Source of the DNA: Phycisphaerales bacterium
Lineage (GTDB): Bacteria; Planctomycetota; Phycisphaerae; Phycisphaerales; UBA1924
Length of the DNA: 64,000 nucleotides
Assembly: GCA_019744815.1 (NCBI GenBank)
Contig: JAIEUA010000004.1
Location: forward strand, 296,276 to 360,275
Reading direction: 5' to 3'
The position numbers and the translations under genes are program-made. Numbering within the stretch: the first letter of the stretch is position 1; each line of letters starts with the position of its first letter. This document shows positions 1 to 7,146 of the stretch, in pieces. The notes below the pieces were generated by a model. It searched no databases. It saw nothing but the letters and a program-made list of their open reading frames with translations, and was not told the origin of the DNA.

Positions 1-229
1 GACGCCCGGCGGCAAGGCGTTCACGCAGCGCAGGCACGAGTCCTTCGGCCTCGAGCAGCCGCATCGCCGCGCCGAACGAGCCGACGCCGGGGAGCACGAT
101 GCGAGGAGCTTCGCGGACGTCGCTTTCGTTGGTGGTGAGAATCGCTTCGATGCCGAGGCGCTCCCAAGCGGCGAGCACCGATGCGGTGTTGGCGGTTCCG
201 GTGGAGATGATGTGGAGGGGAGTGGGCAC
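1..229 (-). CDS. hisH: Imidazole glycerol phosphate synthase subunit HisH, N-terminal part (cut by window edge)
   Basis: Glutamine amidotransferase subunit that delivers ammonia to HisF in histidine biosynthesis. Only the first 76 codons are present, starting at a GTG (229-227) and reading MPTPLHIISTGTANTASVLA. The oxyanion-strand motif LPGVGSFGAAM, typical of class I glutaminases of the HisH type, is visible near residue 50; the catalytic Cys-His-Glu residues lie beyond the window. It is the last visible gene of the his operon and follows hisB after a 148-base gap that holds a hairpin repeat. The start has no Shine-Dalgarno sequence but is preceded by a pyrimidine-rich tract. Identity is firm; the start is likely. 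Confidence 0.88.
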   Translation of the reverse strand, partial: MPTPLHIISTGTANTASVLAAWERLGIEAILTTNESDVREAPRIVLPGVGSFGAAMRLLEAEGLVPALRERLAAGR

Positions 230-266
230 GAGTGAAGGGAGGAGGTGTGAGGACTGAGGACTGAGG
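230..266 (-). repeat. Pyrimidine-rich repeated tract directly before the hisH start
   Basis: Read on the minus strand, this stretch is almost entirely C and T and holds direct repeats of CCTCAGT (TGAGGACTGAGGACTGAGG on the plus strand, 248-266). It ends immediately before the hisH GTG where a Shine-Dalgarno sequence would be expected. A very similar CU-rich repeat tract lies directly before hisG (3109-3180). It may provide an unstructured ribosome entry region, or it may be an intergenic repeat; the sequence alone cannot decide. Confidence 0.5.
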
Positions 267-290
267 TGTTCGGTCTTTTGGTGAACGGGG

Positions 291-358
291 TTGCGCCTCC
301 TCTCCCCGCGTGCGGGGAGAGGACGATTTGAGGCGGAGCCTCAAGTCAGGTGAGGGGG
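291..358. repeat. Two-hairpin intergenic palindrome between hisB and hisH
   Basis: Two perfect hairpins in tandem. The first has 11-base arms, CCTCTCCCCGC at 299-309 and its complement at 312-322. The second has 7-base arms, TTGAGGC at 328-334 and GCCTCAA at 338-344. There is no T-tract on either side, so a simple rho-independent terminator is unlikely. The layout is that of a REP-like intergenic repeat, and it sits inside an operon. Confidence 0.55.
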
Positions 359-377
359 AGTCGCGGGAACCAGCGGG

Positions 378-1016
378 TCACAGGACTCCTTTCGTGCTTC
401 GGATCTCGTTGCTTCCATCGCGGGCGAGGGCTTGGCGGATTGCGAGGGCCAGTGCCTTGAACGCGGCCTCGGCCTTGTGGTGTTCGTTGTCGCCGCGGAG
501 GACGTCGACGTGGACGCTGGCGCGGAGGTGCACCGCGAGGGACTCGAGCACGTGCGTGAGATTCTCGGCAGCGACCTCGCCGATCTTGCCGCGGCGGAGA
601 CGGAGATGGATGCTGGGCGACGGGCGTCCGGAGAGATCGACCACCGCTCGGGCGAGGGCTTCGTCGAGCGGGGCGTAGGCGTAACCGAAACGGACGATGC
701 CGGCGCGGTCGCCAAGGGCCTGGTCGATGGCTTTACCCAGCGCGATGGCGACATCCTCGGCCGTGTGATGGTCGTCGATGTGCAGATCGCCGCGGCAGGT
801 GAGTGTGAGGTCCAGCCGCGCGTGATGGGCGAGCGCGGTGAGCATGTGGTCCAGGAAGCCCAGGCCGGTCGAGACCGAGACCTTGCCGCTGCCGTCGAGG
901 TTGAGTTCGAGGGCGATATCGGTTTCCTTGGTTTTGCGCGCAACGCTGGCGGTGCGACCGCGGGGAGCGGAGCCTGAAGCGAGTGACGGCTTGGTTGTCT
1001 TCTTCTTGCGATTCAC
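378..1016 (-). CDS. hisB: Imidazoleglycerol-phosphate dehydratase HisB
   Basis: Dehydrates imidazole glycerol phosphate to imidazole acetol phosphate, cytoplasmic. The 212-residue protein is the monofunctional form, without the phosphatase domain found in enterobacteria. The metal-binding His/Glu repeats that define the family are present: GFLDHML at residues 53-59, DDHHTAEDV at 81-89 and NEHHKAEAAFKA near 177. The first roughly 27 residues form a Lys/Arg-rich extension ahead of the family core (ETDIALELNLDGSG). The start is GTG at 1016, supported by GGAG about ten bases upstream. It follows hisC after 60 bases, in the order hisG-hisC-hisB-hisH. Confidence 0.95.
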   Translation of the reverse strand: MNRKKKTTKPSLASGSAPRGRTASVARKTKETDIALELNLDGSGKVSVSTGLGFLDHMLTALAHHARLDLTLTCRGDLHIDDHHTAEDVAIALGKAIDQALGDRAGIVRFGYAYAPLDEALARAVVDLSGRPSPSIHLRLRRGKIGEVAAENLTHVLESLAVHLRASVHVDVLRGDNEHHKAEAAFKALALAIRQALARDGSNEIRSTKGVL

Positions 1017-1076
1017 TCGGTGTTCTCCGTGATCTCTGTGGTGCGGTCTGTCGGGCGTGCCGTGGGTTGCGTTCGG

Positions 1077-2192
1077 TCACCGTGGTTGTGTCATGCTCAG
1101 AACTTCTTGAATCGCGGTAGCGAGGCGTGAGAAATCGCGTTCCTTGCCGGGGCAGGTGATGCGCAGGCAAGGGTCGAGTGAAACGCCGTCCATCAGCACG
1201 CGACCCGGATAGCCACGGACAGCGATGCCGCGGCGGGCCAGTTCATCCTGCACACGCCGCGCGTCGGGGAACTGGGCGAAGACGAAGTTGCCCTGGCTGG
1301 GCCAGACCTCCACGCCCGCGGCACGCGCGAGCAGTGCGCCGAGCGCCACGCGTTCGTGCTTCACGCGCTCGATGAACGCGTCGATGACGGTGCGGCCTTC
1401 GGCGAACCAGCGGGTCGCGATCGCGAGCGAGGAACTCGCGCACGTGTACGGCCCGGCGGCGGCCCGAAGCCATTGGATCGCGTCGGTGTGGCCCATCGCG
1501 TACCCAACGCGCAGCCCCGCGAGCCCCCAGGCCTTGCTGAACGTGCGAGTCATGAGCACGTTTGGTTCTTCGAGGATGCGGCGGGCGAAGGAGTCGTTCG
1601 AGACTTCGCCATCCGCGAACTCGCAGTAGGCCATATCGACGAGTACGAGCGAGTGGCGGGCGGCGCGAGCGACCGTGATCACATCGTCGTGCGTTGCGGG
1701 CACGCCGGTGGGGTTGTTGGGCGTGACGATCGCGACCATCGCCGTGGCGGGGGTGATGGACGAGAGCACGGCTTCGCGGGGGAACGTGCCGCGCATCCAC
1801 GCGATCGGACGGACGGAGGCCCCGACAAGTGCCGCGTACTTGGGGATCATCTCGAACGTCGGCAGAGGCAGGATAATTTCACGCCCCGGCGCCAGCACCG
1901 CGCGGCAGGCGCGGTCGATCGCATCGTCCGCGCCCGCGGTCACCAGCACGCGTGACGCCTCGACATCGAAGCGAGCCGCGAGAGCCTGCTGCAGCGGCGC
2001 CGCGTTGGGGTAGCGGCGCACCGCGTCGGGCATCGCGTCGCGCAGGAAACCCGCCAGCTCCGGTGGCGGGACCAGCCCCTCGTTGGCATCGAGATGCAGA
2101 TCGATCACGTGGCCGGTTTTCGGCACGCTGTACGCCGCCTTGCCCGCGAGCAGCGGGGCGGGCGTCACCGAGATGGGCTGGAAGTTGCTCAT
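1077..2192 (-). CDS. hisC: Histidinol-phosphate aminotransferase HisC
   Basis: PLP-dependent class I/II aminotransferase that converts imidazole acetol phosphate to L-histidinol phosphate with glutamate as donor. At 371 residues it has the usual length. Diagnostic motifs are LDANEG near the N-terminus, VTAGADDAIDRA, TPNNPTG in the cofactor-binding core, and RTFSKAWGLAGLRVGYAMG, which contains the PLP Schiff-base lysine. The C-terminal arginine motif (RITCPGKERD) that binds the substrate carboxylate or phosphate is present. It lies 46 bases downstream of hisG and is almost certainly co-transcribed with it. HisC-like enzymes can act on other amino acids, but the operon fixes the role. Confidence 0.95.
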   Translation of the reverse strand: MSNFQPISVTPAPLLAGKAAYSVPKTGHVIDLHLDANEGLVPPPELAGFLRDAMPDAVRRYPNAAPLQQALAARFDVEASRVLVTAGADDAIDRACRAVLAPGREIILPLPTFEMIPKYAALVGASVRPIAWMRGTFPREAVLSSITPATAMVAIVTPNNPTGVPATHDDVITVARAARHSLVLVDMAYCEFADGEVSNDSFARRILEEPNVLMTRTFSKAWGLAGLRVGYAMGHTDAIQWLRAAAGPYTCASSSLAIATRWFAEGRTVIDAFIERVKHERVALGALLARAAGVEVWPSQGNFVFAQFPDARRVQDELARRGIAVRGYPGRVLMDGVSLDPCLRITCPGKERDFSRLATAIQEVLSMTQPR

Positions 2193-2238
2193 GAGCGGCG
2201 AGAGTTCAGACGCGAAACGGTCCTGGGATTCGGATCAC

Positions 2239-3108
2239 TCACGGCACGATCTGCGACAAGGTCGAGACCACGATGTCTGAACCACCCTGCTTCTTGAGTT
2301 CAGGGATCAGCGTCGGCAGCATGTCCCGCGGCACGGCAGACTTGACCGCGTAACCCGCCTCGCCGTGGAGCGGCGAGATCGTCGGCTCGCGCATGCATGG
2401 CAGCACCTTGCAGACCGCCTCGAGTCGATCGCGCGGCACGTTCAGTTCGATCATCACGCGTTTGCGGGCTTCGAGCACGGCTTTCAGGATCAGCACGAGC
2501 GGCTCGATCATCGCACGCTTCCCCGGGTCCTGCATCGCTCGCGGGTGTGCGTAGAGGCGTGTGGAGGACCGCTTCACTTCGCCGACCACGTGCAGCCCGT
2601 TGGCCGCGAGCGTCGCGCCGGTGGCCGCGACATCGACGATGCAGTCCGCGTCTTCGGGCGGGAAGACTTCGGTCGCGCCGAAGGATCGCACAAAGCGGGC
2701 GTCGAGATTCTGAGCCTGGATCCAGCGGGTCGTGAGCTGTTCGAACTCGCTGGCGATCAGCAGGGGCCGGCCGGGGCCGGAGCGAGGCAGCTTGCCGTCC
2801 TTCAGCAGCTCTCCGGGGGCCGCGACAACGAGGCGGACCTGATCGAGGCCCGTGTCGAGCAGTTCGACGACCTCCGCGTTCAGTTCGTCCACCCAGTCGG
2901 CGCCGGCGAAGCCGATGTCCCGCGAGCCGACATCGAGCATCTCGACGATGTTCTGGGGCTTGAGGACCTTGGTGTCAAAGTCAGGAAGGGAGATCGTCGG
3001 GCGATAGCCGCGGGACGAGGCCTTGACCTTGATGCCGGCGTCGTTGAGGAGCTGCAGAACGCCCTGCTCCATGCGGCCCTTGGGAAGTGCGAGTTGGATG
3101 GTGGTCAT
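2239..3108 (-). CDS. hisG: ATP phosphoribosyltransferase HisG, long form
   Basis: First committed step of histidine synthesis: ATP + PRPP to phosphoribosyl-ATP. The 289-residue length and the C-terminal portion (KRVMIELNVPRDRLEAVCKVLP onward) match the long HisG form with its own ACT-like regulatory domain, so HisZ should not be needed and histidine feedback inhibition is expected. N-terminal markers are LALPKGRM, DIGFAGADWV and the PRPP-loop-like DVAATGATLAANGL. It is the first structural gene of the operon. The ATG at 3108 lacks a Shine-Dalgarno sequence and is preceded by a pyrimidine-rich leader. The his attenuator lies 78-200 bases upstream. Confidence 0.95.
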   Translation of the reverse strand: MTTIQLALPKGRMEQGVLQLLNDAGIKVKASSRGYRPTISLPDFDTKVLKPQNIVEMLDVGSRDIGFAGADWVDELNAEVVELLDTGLDQVRLVVAAPGELLKDGKLPRSGPGRPLLIASEFEQLTTRWIQAQNLDARFVRSFGATEVFPPEDADCIVDVAATGATLAANGLHVVGEVKRSSTRLYAHPRAMQDPGKRAMIEPLVLILKAVLEARKRVMIELNVPRDRLEAVCKVLPCMREPTISPLHGEAGYAVKSAVPRDMLPTLIPELKKQGGSDIVVSTLSQIVP

Positions 3109-3180
3109 GGTGAAAAGTGGGAAGGGGTGAGGGATGAGGTTTGAGGAATGGCTGAGGACTTAGGGCTGAGCAGGGAAGTG
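3109..3180 (-). repeat. Pyrimidine-rich repeated leader directly before hisG
   Basis: On the minus strand about 70 bases between the attenuator and the hisG ATG are dominated by C and T with repeated CCTCA and CCTCAG units (the plus strand reads TGAGGGATGAGGTTTGAGG and so on). It matches the tract before hisH (230-266) in composition, repeat unit and position. No Shine-Dalgarno sequence is present. It could be an unstructured, S1-protein-type ribosome landing site, or an inserted repeat. Confidence 0.5.
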
Positions 3181-3185
3181 GTCGG

Positions 3186-3216
3186 AAAAGAAAAAACGCC
3201 GGGCGGAGCCGGCGTT
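3186..3216 (-). terminator. Rho-independent terminator of the his attenuator
   Basis: Minus-strand hairpin with 8-base perfect arms AACGCCGG (3216-3209) and CCGGCGTT (3202-3195), a 6-base loop, and a T-tract TTTTCTTTT (3194-3186). It lies between the leader ORF and hisG, 78 bases before the hisG ATG. It could also end transcription of the upstream gene at 3385-4614, but its left arm and loop can pair with the end of the leader ORF, which is the layout of an attenuator. Confidence 0.85.
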
Positions 3217-3262
3217 GTGCGAGTCTTTGGTCCATCACGACCAGAGCATCACCGGCGTCCGC
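3203..3262 (-). promoter_or_regulatory. Candidate antiterminator pairing of the his attenuator
   Basis: The last sense codons of the leader ORF (minus strand 3262-3252, GCGGACGCCGG) can pair with the left arm and loop of the terminator (3213-3203, GCCGGCTCCGC) over ten Watson-Crick pairs with a single bulged C at 3257. This excludes the terminator hairpin. A competing early hairpin joins His-codon bases CATCACC (3284-3278) with GGTGATG (3253-3247). Ribosome stalling on the His codons would leave 3262-3252 free and favour the antiterminator. A ribosome at the stop codon (3251-3249) would cover it and favour termination. Confidence 0.75.
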
Positions 3263-3305
3263 GGGGCGGGTTGGCGTGGTGATGATGGACGTGGAAAGTT
3301 GTCAC
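3249..3305 (-). CDS. hisL: Histidine operon leader peptide (His-rich attenuator peptide)
   Basis: An 18-codon ORF from GTG (3305-3303) to TGA (3251-3249) encodes MTTFHVHHHHANPPRGRR: five His residues out of 18, four of them consecutive (CAT CAT CAC CAC, 3287-3276). It lies upstream of the terminator and of hisG. The classical function of such peptides is to measure charged tRNA-His by ribosome stalling, as in the enterobacterial hisL. No Shine-Dalgarno sequence precedes it; a promoter is placed so that transcription could begin at the GTG itself. An in-frame upstream GTG (TCT CCG CTT following) could give a longer peptide but would start inside or ahead of the promoter. Confidence 0.82.
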   Translation of the reverse strand: MTTFHVHHHHANPPRGRR

Positions 3306-3311
3306 AAATGA

Positions 3312-3340
3312 AGTCTTGCGGGCGGCGAGCAGGAAGTCAA
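3312..3340 (-). promoter_or_regulatory. Predicted promoter of the his operon
   Basis: On the minus strand TTGACT (3340-3335), a 17-base spacer and AAGACT (3317-3312). The -35 is close to consensus and the -10 is weak. Six bases separate the -10 from the leader GTG at 3305, so a start site at the usual 7-base distance would make the leader peptide mRNA leaderless. Confidence 0.55.
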
Positions 3341-3384
3341 GCGGAGACACTATTCATCACGCCGTTCCCCCGAAACAAACCGGA

Positions 3385-4614
3385 TCACTTCATCGGCTTG
3401 CCCTTGAGGCGGTAGAGGCGGCCGGGGTCGTCGGCGCTGAAGATGATCGAGCCGTCGGGCATCTGGACGCAATCGACGGGGCGGACGGCGGCGGTGTTCT
3501 TCGCTTCGTCGAGGCCATCGACGATGGTGAGCATGCCGTAGGGGCGGTTGGTGGCGGCATCGAAGAGGATGCGGACGACCTTGTAGCCGGTCTTCTTGGT
3601 GCGGTTCCAGCTGCCGCGGGCGGCGACGAAGGCGTCGGCGTTGTGGTCTTTCGGGAACGTGCCAGCCTTGTTGTTGATGGCGGGGTCGATGAAGGTGAAC
3701 GAGTTGGCGGCGAAGTGAGCGGGGAAGCACCAATCGGGCGGCGTGGTTCGGTCGGCGAGCTCGATGATGTCGCTCTTGTTGTGGAACTCGATGCGGGGGA
3801 GCTTGTTGCCGGTGACGAATGGATGGCCGTAGAAGTTGCCCTCGACGTAACGGTTGAACTCGTCGGGCGGGTTGAAGTCGGTGACGGGCTGGCGGCCGGG
3901 CTTGTCGCCGATGGGGCCGCCGAACCAGTCGGAGCCATGGTCGACGCCGTAAATGTCGGTGGTGCCGGGTCGAACGCGGAGCTTCTCGGTGTTGCGGAGG
4001 CCGGAGGCGAAGGCGGACTTGTTGGAGCCGTCGAGGTTGAAGCGGAAGATCTTCTGGCGCTCGGTCGCCGACTCATCGTTGATGTTGCCGCTGTCGCCGA
4101 TGGAGGTGTAGATGGCGTCGTCCGTGACGAGGAGTGATCGCCACCAGTGGCCGCCGGCCTTGGGGAGGCGCCCTTCGGGGATCACGGTCTCGATGGCCTT
4201 GGCGGGGACGGGCAACGACTTGGGGTCGTTCGCGTTCTCAATTTTGGCCTTGTGGATCGCGCCGGTCTGTGAGAACCAGAGCCAGGCGTCCTTGCCGTCG
4301 AACTGGTAGCAGAGGCCGTGGACGGTGCGGTAGCCGGTGACGAAGACGACGGGTTCGTCGAGCTTGCCGTCGGCGTTGGCGTCGCGGAAGGCGAGAATCT
4401 CGCCGCGGCCGGGGCGGGAGACGTAGAGCGTGCCGCTGGGGTCGCATTCGAGGAAGCGGGCTTCCTTGAGTTCGGGGTAGGCGACGGTGAGCTCGTAGCC
4501 GTCGCGGACGCGGATGTCTTTGAGAAGCGGGTCGGGCTCGACGTGGAAGCCGGTCTGGGCCGACGCGGAGATCGAGAGGGCGGCGGCCGCGAAGGTGACA
4601 AGTTCGGTGCGCAT
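3385..4614 (-). CDS. Secreted sorbosone dehydrogenase-like (PQQ/glucose dehydrogenase fold) protein
   Basis: 409 residues starting with a signal peptide (MRTELVTFAAAALSISASAQ). The remainder resembles the soluble glucose/sorbosone dehydrogenase beta-propeller family: VRDGYELTVAYP, LYVSRPGRGEILAFRDANADGKLDE, GHWWRSLLVTDDAIYTSIGDSGN, FASGLRNTEKLRVRPGT, IYGVDHGSDWFGG and, near the end, MPDGSIIFSADDPGRLYRLKGKP. Such proteins bind PQQ and oxidise sugars or alditols in the periplasm; the substrate here cannot be told. A planctomycete membrane-bound dehydrogenase-like domain is the alternative name. The gene stands alone; its downstream terminator is also the his attenuator hairpin. Confidence 0.8.
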   Translation of the reverse strand: MRTELVTFAAAALSISASAQTGFHVEPDPLLKDIRVRDGYELTVAYPELKEARFLECDPSGTLYVSRPGRGEILAFRDANADGKLDEPVVFVTGYRTVHGLCYQFDGKDAWLWFSQTGAIHKAKIENANDPKSLPVPAKAIETVIPEGRLPKAGGHWWRSLLVTDDAIYTSIGDSGNINDESATERQKIFRFNLDGSNKSAFASGLRNTEKLRVRPGTTDIYGVDHGSDWFGGPIGDKPGRQPVTDFNPPDEFNRYVEGNFYGHPFVTGNKLPRIEFHNKSDIIELADRTTPPDWCFPAHFAANSFTFIDPAINNKAGTFPKDHNADAFVAARGSWNRTKKTGYKVVRILFDAATNRPYGMLTIVDGLDEAKNTAAVRPVDCVQMPDGSIIFSADDPGRLYRLKGKPMK

Positions 4615-4687
4615 GGTGTGGACTCTTCGCCGAGGGGGGCGTGGATGGATGGGGGTGAGAACCGGGAACGGAGCGGACGGTCGATCG

Positions 4688-4693
4688 TACAGT
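4688..4693 (+). promoter_or_regulatory. -10 hexamer TACAGT, 6 bases before the prepilin ATG
   Basis: TACAGT is followed by CACCCG and the ATG at 4700. There is no Shine-Dalgarno sequence and no good -35. The spacing implies transcription starting at or next to the start codon (leaderless). Confidence 0.45.
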
Positions 4694-4699
4694 CACCCG

Positions 4700-5374
4700 A
4701 TGCGTCGCGCCTTCTCGCTGATTGAATTGCTGGTCGTCATCGCCGTGGTGGCGGTGTTGATCGGCTTGCTGTTCCCGGCGTTGTCGGCGGCGAGCGAGGC
4801 GGGGCGGCTGGCGGCGTGCTCGTCGAACCTGCGGCAGACGTACGTCGCGATCCGGGCGTACGCCGATTCGGCGAAGGGGCTGACGCCGGCGCTGGGGCAG
4901 CCGTACGCCCGACTGCCGAACTGGGGCGTCGCGGTACAGCAGGCGGCGGGGCAGGGCGCGACGACCACGGATGCGGCGTTGACTCCCAACTCGATCTTGG
5001 TGTGCCCGACGTCGCGGGCGCGGTTCGGACGCGACGTGACGCGAACGTACGCGATCAATGTGACGGGGCACGCTGGCTTGCCGGGCGATCCGGACAACTA
5101 CGACGCCGCGGCGGCGCACGTGAACATGGACAACGTGGCGCGGCCGAGCGAGGCGCCGCTGGTGCTGGACGCGGCGATGCCGAAGACGACAACGGCTGGA
5201 TCCCCCCCACCGACGCGCAGTGTGAGCGTGATCGACTTTCGGCAGGCAGCGCACGTGACAGACCGGATCGGGCGGGTGCACGGGAAGGATCGTCGGTTCT
5301 CGGTGACGTTCTTTGATGGGTCGGTGCGAACCACGAAGGACGTGGAAAGCGCGTGGGCGACGGCGCTGCCGTAG
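4700..5374 (+). CDS. Type II secretion/pseudopilin-like prepilin with N-methylation signal
   Basis: 224 residues starting MRRAFSLIELLVVIAVVAVL: a short basic leader, then the prepilin peptidase consensus (F after processing, Glu at +5) and a hydrophobic helix of about 20 residues. The C-terminal part ends with VHGKDRRFSVTFFDGSV, a variant of the planctomycete H-X9-DG tail with eleven residues between His and Asp-Gly. Such proteins are abundant in Planctomycetes and form pseudopili or unknown envelope structures. The ATG at 4700 is chosen over longer in-frame starts because the leader peptide must be short. The end overlaps the possible start of the photolyase gene. Confidence 0.85.
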   Translation: MRRAFSLIELLVVIAVVAVLIGLLFPALSAASEAGRLAACSSNLRQTYVAIRAYADSAKGLTPALGQPYARLPNWGVAVQQAAGQGATTTDAALTPNSILVCPTSRARFGRDVTRTYAINVTGHAGLPGDPDNYDAAAAHVNMDNVARPSEAPLVLDAAMPKTTTAGSPPPTRSVSVIDFRQAAHVTDRIGRVHGKDRRFSVTFFDGSVRTTKDVESAWATALP

Positions 5375-7107
5375 CGGTCGCGAGGGGTGCAAGATGGGTG
5401 TGTGCATCTGCGAGTGCACGAGGGGCGAACACGGCGTGGAGGTGCTCTATCGCCGCCCGAACGAAGAAACCGAGCGAGACTCTGTGGCCGATCGCTTCGC
5501 TGCCGAAGGGCGCGAAGGCGAGGCGGCTGGTTGTGGTGCTGGGGGATCAGTTGGATCCGGCTTCGGCAGTGCTGCGGGATATCGATGCGGCTCGCGATGT
5601 CGTGCTGATGATGGAAGTCGCGGCGGAGTCCCGGCATGTGCCGAGCCATGTGCAGCGGACCGTGGTGTTCCTGAGCGCGATGCGGCACTTTGCGGGTGAG
5701 CTGGTGGCGAAGGGCTTGCGGGTGCGGTATGTCTCGCTCGCGGATGCAGCGAACACGCAGACCTTCGAAGGTGAACTGTCGCGGGCGGTGCGGGATTTGA
5801 AGCCGGAAGCGATCGTGGTGCTGGAGCCGGGCGAGCATCGGGTGCGGGTGGCGTTACAGGAAGCGGCGGACGGCCTGGGCGTGCCGCTGGAGGTTCGAGC
5901 GGACGAGCATTTCCTGACGCCGCGGGAGGTGTTCGCGGCGCACGCGTCTTCTCGGAAGAGCCTCATCATGGAGTTCTTCTACCGCGAGCAGCGCAAGCGG
6001 CTGGATGTGCTGATGGAGCGAGGCAAGCCGGTTGGGGGTGATTGGAACTTCGACAAAGAGAATCGCGAGTCGTTCGGGCGGGATGGGCCGCATGCGCCGG
6101 CGGTGTTGCGGTTTGAACCGGATGCGATCACGTGCGGCGTGATGGAGGATGTGCGGCGGGTGCTGCCGGAACTGCCGGGACGGATCGAGTCGTTCGGCTG
6201 GGCGGTGACGCGTGCGCAGGCGTTGGAGTCGCTGCAGGACTTCGTCGAGCACCGGCTGGACGATTTCGGTCCGTACGAAGACGCGATGTGGACCGGGCAG
6301 ACGTGGCTGTACCACTCGCAGTTGTCGGTGCCGCTGAACTTGAAGTTGATCTCGCCGCGGGAGTGTGTGGAGGCGGCTTTGGCGCGGCACGCGAGAAGGC
6401 CGGTGCCATTGGCGTCGTTGGAGGGATTCGTGCGCCAGATCATCGGCTGGCGTGAGTTCATCCGGGGCGTGTACTTCCATGAAGGGCCGTCGTACGAGAC
6501 GCGGAACTATCTGGAAGAGCACGGCATGCTGCCGTCGTTCTATTGGGACGGGAAGACGGAGATGAAGTGCCTGCGCGAGTGCGTGGGGCAGGTGCTCGAT
6601 CACGCGTACACGCACCACATCCCGCGGCTGATGGTGCTGGCGAACTTCGCGTTGATCTCAGGGGTGCATCCCAAGAAGATCTCGGATTGGTTCCTGGCGA
6701 TGTTCGCCGACGCGGTGGACTGGGTGACGCTCCCCAACACGCTGGGCATGGCGATGCACGCGGACGGCGTGACGGCGGAGCAAGCGACGAAGAAGCAACC
6801 CTCGAAGGGTCCGGTGGTGGGCACCAAGCCGTACGCGGCGAGCGGGAAGTACATCTCAAGGATGAGCAACTACTGCCGGCACTGCGCGTTCGATGTCGAG
6901 AAACGCACGGGCGACGACGCGTGCCCCTTCAACACGTTCTACTGGGATTTTCTCATCCGCAACAAAGACCGGTTCAAGGGCAATCAACGGATGGTGATGG
7001 TGATGAAGAACGTCGAGCGGCTGAGCCGCCCGGACGTGGTCGAGATCACGGTGAGCGCGAAGAAGCTGCGGGAGAAGTTGGGGATCGGGGCGATTGGCGG
7101 AACGTAG
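5353..7107 (+). CDS. Cryptochrome/photolyase-related FeS-BCP protein (prokaryotic (6-4) photolyase type)
   Basis: Flavoprotein of the deoxyribodipyrimidine photolyase-related group, expected to repair UV (6-4) photoproducts with light. The N-terminal antenna domain begins at RRLVVVLGDQLDPASAVL (residue 57 on). The four cysteines expected for the [4Fe-4S] cluster are seen in EMKCLRECVGQ, NYCRHCAFD and DACPFNTFYWDF; the FAD-binding region includes WTGQTWLYHSQLSVPLNLKLISP and GGFVRQIIGWREF-like sequence. The start is uncertain: the first 57 residues look non-coding in composition, and GTG codons at 5398 and 5533 are alternatives; 5533 would give a start resembling MVLGDQL. It sits directly between the prepilin gene and lpxB. 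Confidence 0.85.
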   Translation: MGDGAAVAVARGARWVCASASARGANTAWRCSIAARTKKPSETLWPIASLPKGAKARRLVVVLGDQLDPASAVLRDIDAARDVVLMMEVAAESRHVPSHVQRTVVFLSAMRHFAGELVAKGLRVRYVSLADAANTQTFEGELSRAVRDLKPEAIVVLEPGEHRVRVALQEAADGLGVPLEVRADEHFLTPREVFAAHASSRKSLIMEFFYREQRKRLDVLMERGKPVGGDWNFDKENRESFGRDGPHAPAVLRFEPDAITCGVMEDVRRVLPELPGRIESFGWAVTRAQALESLQDFVEHRLDDFGPYEDAMWTGQTWLYHSQLSVPLNLKLISPRECVEAALARHARRPVPLASLEGFVRQIIGWREFIRGVYFHEGPSYETRNYLEEHGMLPSFYWDGKTEMKCLRECVGQVLDHAYTHHIPRLMVLANFALISGVHPKKISDWFLAMFADAVDWVTLPNTLGMAMHADGVTAEQATKKQPSKGPVVGTKPYAASGKYISRMSNYCRHCAFDVEKRTGDDACPFNTFYWDFLIRNKDRFKGNQRMVMVMKNVERLSRPDVVEITVSAKKLREKLGIGAIGGT

Positions 7108-7132
7108 CAGGGTGCACCGAGCGCGCGGCCAC

Positions 7133-7138
7133 TACAGT
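7133..7138 (+). promoter_or_regulatory. -10 hexamer TACAGT, 8 bases before the lpxB ATG
   Basis: TACAGT in the 39-base gap after the photolyase gene, followed by TGCCGCTC and the ATG at 7147, with no Shine-Dalgarno sequence. It belongs to the recurring leaderless-type arrangement. Confidence 0.45.
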
Positions 7139-7146
7139 TGCCGCTC

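Noticed and set aside
3195..3216. Simple terminator of the sorbosone dehydrogenase-like gene only
   Set aside because: The hairpin probably does stop upstream read-through, but the intervening promoter, the His-rich ORF and the alternative pairing make attenuation the fuller explanation.
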